Of a stretch of 64,000 bases of DNA, positions 61,077 through 64,000 are shown in pieces. The position numbers and the translations under genes were made by a program. The first letter of the stretch is position 1, and the number at the start of each line of letters is the position of its first letter. The notes beneath the pieces are model-generated. The model made no database searches and was not told where the DNA came from. It saw nothing but the letters and a program-made list of their open reading frames with translations. Location: NCBI GenBank assembly GCA_002328035.1, contig DCVL01000043.1:146857-210856 (forward strand). The letters run 5' to 3'. Origin of the DNA: Geobacter sp. UBA2189. GTDB lineage: Bacteria; Desulfobacterota; Desulfuromonadia; Geobacterales; Pseudopelobacteraceae.

Positions 61077-62129
61077 ATGGAGCTGTATTTGCAACTAAGC
61101 AAAAAACAGGGTGATTTTACTCTGGCGCTTGATCTGCAGGTCAGCGGTGAACGGATCGGTATCTTTGGCCCTTCCGGCAGTGGCAAATCAACCCTGGTCA
61201 GTTGTCTGGCAGGGCTTATCACCCCTGATAACGGGCAGATTCTGCTGGATGGTCAACCGATTTTTGACAGCAGATGCAGGATTAACCTGCCTTCCCGTCA
61301 GCGCAGAATCGCCCTGGTGTTTCAGCAACATGGCCTGTTTCCGCACCTGACGGTACGCAAGAACCTGCTGTACGGGTACCAGCGTTGTCCTGCAACAGAG
61401 CGCAGGATAGACTTGGCTGAGGTGGCTGAGGTGCTGGAGATAACGGATCTGATGGGACAGATGCCGGAGACGCTGTCCGGCGGGCAGAGCCAGCGGGTGG
61501 CGCTGGGACGGGCGATCCTCGCTTCACCACGGTTGCTGCTGATGGATGAACCGCTCTCTGCCTTGGATGATGACCTGCGCTACCGGATCATTCCCTATCT
61601 GAATCTGGTATCTGAACGGTTCAGGATTCCGTTTGTCTTTATTTCTCACTCGTTGGTGGAAATGCGGCTGATGGCCGACCAGGTAGCGGTGCTGGAAAAA
61701 GGACAGCTGACTGGAGTAGTCGTGCCGGAAGAGCTGGCTCGCGAGCGGATGGGACAGAGCCAAACCGGCTATATCAATCTATTGGAACTGGGGACACCTC
61801 AGGAACGTCAGGGCCTACTGGCCTTTCCCTGGGCTGGGCGGGAACTGCTGCTGTCAGGCGGTAGCGGTACAGAATCTGGCACATTTGAACTTTCTTCCAG
61901 GGATATCGTCCTCTGCAAGCGACACCCTGATGCGATCAGTGCTCGGAACCTGCTGCCCTGCATGGTACGCGACATCTTTGAATCAGGCAAAAAGACCGGC
62001 GTAGAACTGGACTGCAACGGCAGCACTCTGGTGGCCGAGATCGTACCTGATGCAGCTCAAGAACTACAGATTACTCCCAACAGCACCATCTGGGCTGCCA
62101 TCAAGGCATCGGCATTCAGGCGGCTTTAG
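61077..62129 (+). CDS. modC: molybdate ABC transporter ATPase
   Basis: This ATPase of 350 residues has Walker A GPSGSGKST at 31-39, signature LSGGQSQRVALGRA, Walker B LLLMDEPLSALD, and a C-terminal MOP domain (about 285-348) that binds molybdate and regulates transport. It ends the mod operon. Confidence 0.96.
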   Translation: MELYLQLSKKQGDFTLALDLQVSGERIGIFGPSGSGKSTLVSCLAGLITPDNGQILLDGQPIFDSRCRINLPSRQRRIALVFQQHGLFPHLTVRKNLLYGYQRCPATERRIDLAEVAEVLEITDLMGQMPETLSGGQSQRVALGRAILASPRLLLMDEPLSALDDDLRYRIIPYLNLVSERFRIPFVFISHSLVEMRLMADQVAVLEKGQLTGVVVPEELARERMGQSQTGYINLLELGTPQERQGLLAFPWAGRELLLSGGSGTESGTFELSSRDIVLCKRHPDAISARNLLPCMVRDIFESGKKTGVELDCNGSTLVAEIVPDAAQELQITPNSTIWAAIKASAFRRL

Positions 62130-62351
62130 TGAATCTCCAAAAAGCAGTTAACCGCTGATTAACGCCAATATACGCAGTGAGATCAAAGTCTTGGAACAAA
62201 TCCTGATTCCACCCGCAATTTGTCATTCTCGAAGCGATTCTGATCGGGAATCCAGCTTGTAAGCTGCTGAAATCATGGATCCTCCGATAAAGACATTCGG
62301 GGATGACAACGAGAATTGCCTGGTTCATCCTTTTTACAGCGCAAAAAACTT
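62130..62351 (+). other. intergenic region after modC
   Basis: No gene, repeat or convincing terminator is seen here. A short frame from 62275 runs into the tetR gene in another phase and has no protein-like pattern. Confidence 0.5.
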
Positions 62352-62409
62352 ACCGTTCGGTAGGTTTTTCTTGACAGCCTCCCCTCCCCTTCATTATATA
62401 CCGATCGGT
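62352..62409 (+). promoter_or_regulatory. tetR promoter flanked by two palindromic operators
   Basis: TTGACA (62371-62376) and TTATAT (62394-62399) are 17 bases apart. ACCGTTCGGT (62352-62361) and the perfect palindrome ACCGATCGGT (62400-62409) lie on either side. The shared ACCGNNCGGT half-sites suggest that the TetR protein represses its own operon. Confidence 0.8.
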
Positions 62410-62434
62410 AAAGACCACCTTCAGGAATACTTAT

Positions 62435-63046
62435 ATGACAGAACAAGCAGAACTCACTACCAATCCTCATGCTCGACAACGTCTTCTGGAGGCTGCCCTG
62501 CTGCTTTTTTCCAGCAAGGGGTATGCAGGCACTTCTGTACGCGAGCTTGCAGAAACAGCAGGCGTCACAAAGCCGGTGCTCTACTACTATTTCAAGAGCA
62601 AGGAAGGGATCTATCTTGCCTTGATGGAAGGTGCTCTCGGCGAGTTTTACAAGACTGCAGAACAGGCTCTGGCAGCGCCAGGCAGCGTTACGGAGCGAAT
62701 CTGCGGTTACTGTGCGGCACTACTGGATATCTTTATTGAACGGCTACCTGTTGCGCGGCTAGTCTATGCAATTTTCTACGGTCCGCATCAAGGAGCGCCT
62801 CACATTGATTTTGAGGCATCTTTCAGCACCATGCTGGAAGATATGGAAAAGTTGGTTAATGAAGGGATCGCTTCGGGTGAGTTCCGCCAGATAAGCCCGA
62901 AGGATGCTGCCTGGGTCATTGTATCCCAACTCAATACAGCAATGGAAGAGCAGCTCTGCCACACTGAAAAGCCACGGCTTGACCGGAACGGGCTACAGCG
63001 GCTGCTGGCACTTCTGTTTGAAGGGATGAAAAAATGCGACGACTGA
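62435..63046 (+). CDS. TetR-family repressor of an efflux operon
   Basis: This 203-residue TetR protein has helix-turn-helix residues about 18-60 (LLLFSSKGYAGTSVRELAET, GVTKPVLYYYFKSKEGIY). The C-terminal part resembles the AcrR/TetR_C ligand-binding region. It sits just upstream of an efflux adaptor gene, overlapping it by 13 bases, and has two likely operators at its promoter. Confidence 0.93.
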   Translation: MTEQAELTTNPHARQRLLEAALLLFSSKGYAGTSVRELAETAGVTKPVLYYYFKSKEGIYLALMEGALGEFYKTAEQALAAPGSVTERICGYCAALLDIFIERLPVARLVYAIFYGPHQGAPHIDFEASFSTMLEDMEKLVNEGIASGEFRQISPKDAAWVIVSQLNTAMEEQLCHTEKPRLDRNGLQRLLALLFEGMKKCDD

Positions 63047-64000
63047 CGTTAACGATTGCAATGACTGCTCTTGCTATTATGGCAGGTTGTAGCAAAAAGC
63101 AGGGGGCAACAGTCAAACCTCCAGTAGCTGTTGAGCTGGCTTCAGCAACTGCCTCGGAGCTAACCGAAGGAATTGAGGTGACCGGCAACCTGGAACCCAA
63201 GTTCAGTTCTGATATCAAGACACAGATTCCAGGTCTGGTCAAAGAGGTCTATGTAACGCAGTGGGTGCAGGTGCGGAAGGGACAGCCACTGGCAAGGATC
63301 GAACTGGCCGAGTCCGAAGCGATTACCAGGCGGGCAGAGGCGGCGGCGGTGGCAGCCAGGGCACAACTTGCTCAGTCTCAAGTGGCTCTTACCCGCGCTG
63401 AACGTGAAGAAGCAAGGTTTATGAAGCTAAAGGAAGCAGGCCTTGCGACACAGCAGGCAGTTGATGACAGCCGCACCGAGACAGCTGCTGCAAGGGCTCG
63501 GCTTGATTCATCAAAGGCTCAGATTCGTGTAGCAGATGAAGAGGTTCACCAGAGCAAGGCTCGCCTGAGCAAAGGATTGGTCTCCTCACCTATGGATGGT
63601 ATGATTGCCCTGCGGGAGGTCAATGTAGGAGATCTGGCCAGTGATGCAGCAGCGGCAAAACCGATATTCAGAGTTGTGGATAACCGGATCCTTAACCTGA
63701 CCGTAACTGTACCTTCGGTTGATTCCGCACGAGTCAAGACTGGGCAGCCGCTGGAGTTTACGGTAGATGCCCTGCCAGACAAGACCTTTAAAGGCAAGGT
63801 AATGTTTATAAATCCTGAGCTGAGCAGAAGCGACCGTTCACTTAAAGTAGTTGCCGAAGTGCAAAACCAGTCTGAACAGCTTAAAGGGGGATTGTTTGCC
63901 AAGGGCAGGATTATAACCGGCAAACGGGGAAATGTACTACAGATACTACGGGCTGCACTCTCCAGCTATGACAATGCCAGGCAGACCGGAATCATGTTTG
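63034..64000 (+). CDS. RND efflux periplasmic adaptor (membrane fusion) lipoprotein, partial
   Basis: The gene begins at ATG 63034 and runs off the window end (322 codons seen). A lipobox (IMAGC, Cys19) follows a signal peptide, so it is anchored in the inner membrane facing the periplasm. Next come the biotinyl-lipoyl half-motif near EVTGNLEPKFSSDIKTQIPG, a coiled-coil hairpin (about 90-160), SSPMDGMIALREVNVGDLAS and a beta-barrel domain. It would link an RND pump to an outer-membrane channel; the pump gene should follow. Confidence 0.92.
   Translation, partial: MRRLTLTIAMTALAIMAGCSKKQGATVKPPVAVELASATASELTEGIEVTGNLEPKFSSDIKTQIPGLVKEVYVTQWVQVRKGQPLARIELAESEAITRRAEAAAVAARAQLAQSQVALTRAEREEARFMKLKEAGLATQQAVDDSRTETAAARARLDSSKAQIRVADEEVHQSKARLSKGLVSSPMDGMIALREVNVGDLASDAAAAKPIFRVVDNRILNLTVTVPSVDSARVKTGQPLEFTVDALPDKTFKGKVMFINPELSRSDRSLKVVAEVQNQSEQLKGGLFAKGRIITGKRGNVLQILRAALSSYDNARQTGIMF

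Overview
The window looks like chromosomal DNA of a strictly anaerobic deltaproteobacterium of the Geobacter/Trichlorobacter/Pelobacter kind (Desulfuromonadota). This is inferred from the mix of an MSHA/type IV pilus locus, groESL with a CIRCE element, anaerobic cobalamin genes, a nif segment with an ANTAR regulator, and molybdate uptake genes. No rRNA, tRNA or CRISPR array was seen, so the placement is tentative.

Layout. 0-2 kb: a PilT-like ATPase, a secreted proline-rich protein and a possible small RNA. 2.2-5.4 kb: an ovothiol pair (OvoA plus a PatB-type lyase, probably OvoB). 5.6-6.9 kb: an unusual nuclease-like/ParA fusion. 6.8-20.4 kb: an MSHA-like pilus locus. Its assembly genes (mshI-J-K-L-E-G-M) run on the minus strand, mshN faces them, and a separate minus-strand pilin group follows. 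In that group an MNT nucleotidyltransferase is followed by an in-frame HEPN-prepilin fusion, then a LamG-type minor pilin and a 59-residue membrane protein. 20.6-22.7 kb: groESL. 22.8-30.9 kb: ligA, a diguanylate cyclase, cysK, cobU, cobT and a SulP transporter.

30.9-53 kb is accessory DNA: a HEPN protein, BrnTA, a HipA-like kinase, a restriction-modification pair, a DUF4143 ATPase, an FRG protein, TumEA, a Fic protein, an Abi_C protein and HigBA. Ordinary genes are mixed in (lrgAB, the rSAM/partner DNA-repair pair, wrbA, marR, an aldo-keto reductase). Between the accessory genes sit related hairpin repeats. Several are bounded by an AAC-type box and a GTTRRRC box in the orientation of integron attC sites, and one overlaps a stop codon. 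I read this as a possible integrase-less cassette cluster. A structured block near 33 kb resembles a group II intron fragment.

53.2-62.1 kb is a nitrogen-fixation and molybdenum segment: an ANTAR regulator, a DraG-like hydrolase, nifB, a GNAT protein, nifV, two small unknown genes, modD and modABC. nifB has a sigma-54 promoter and a leader whose hexaloop hairpin competes with an intrinsic terminator, a good candidate target for the neighbouring ANTAR protein. The window ends with a TetR regulator, with two palindromic operators around its promoter, and the start of an RND-type efflux adaptor gene.
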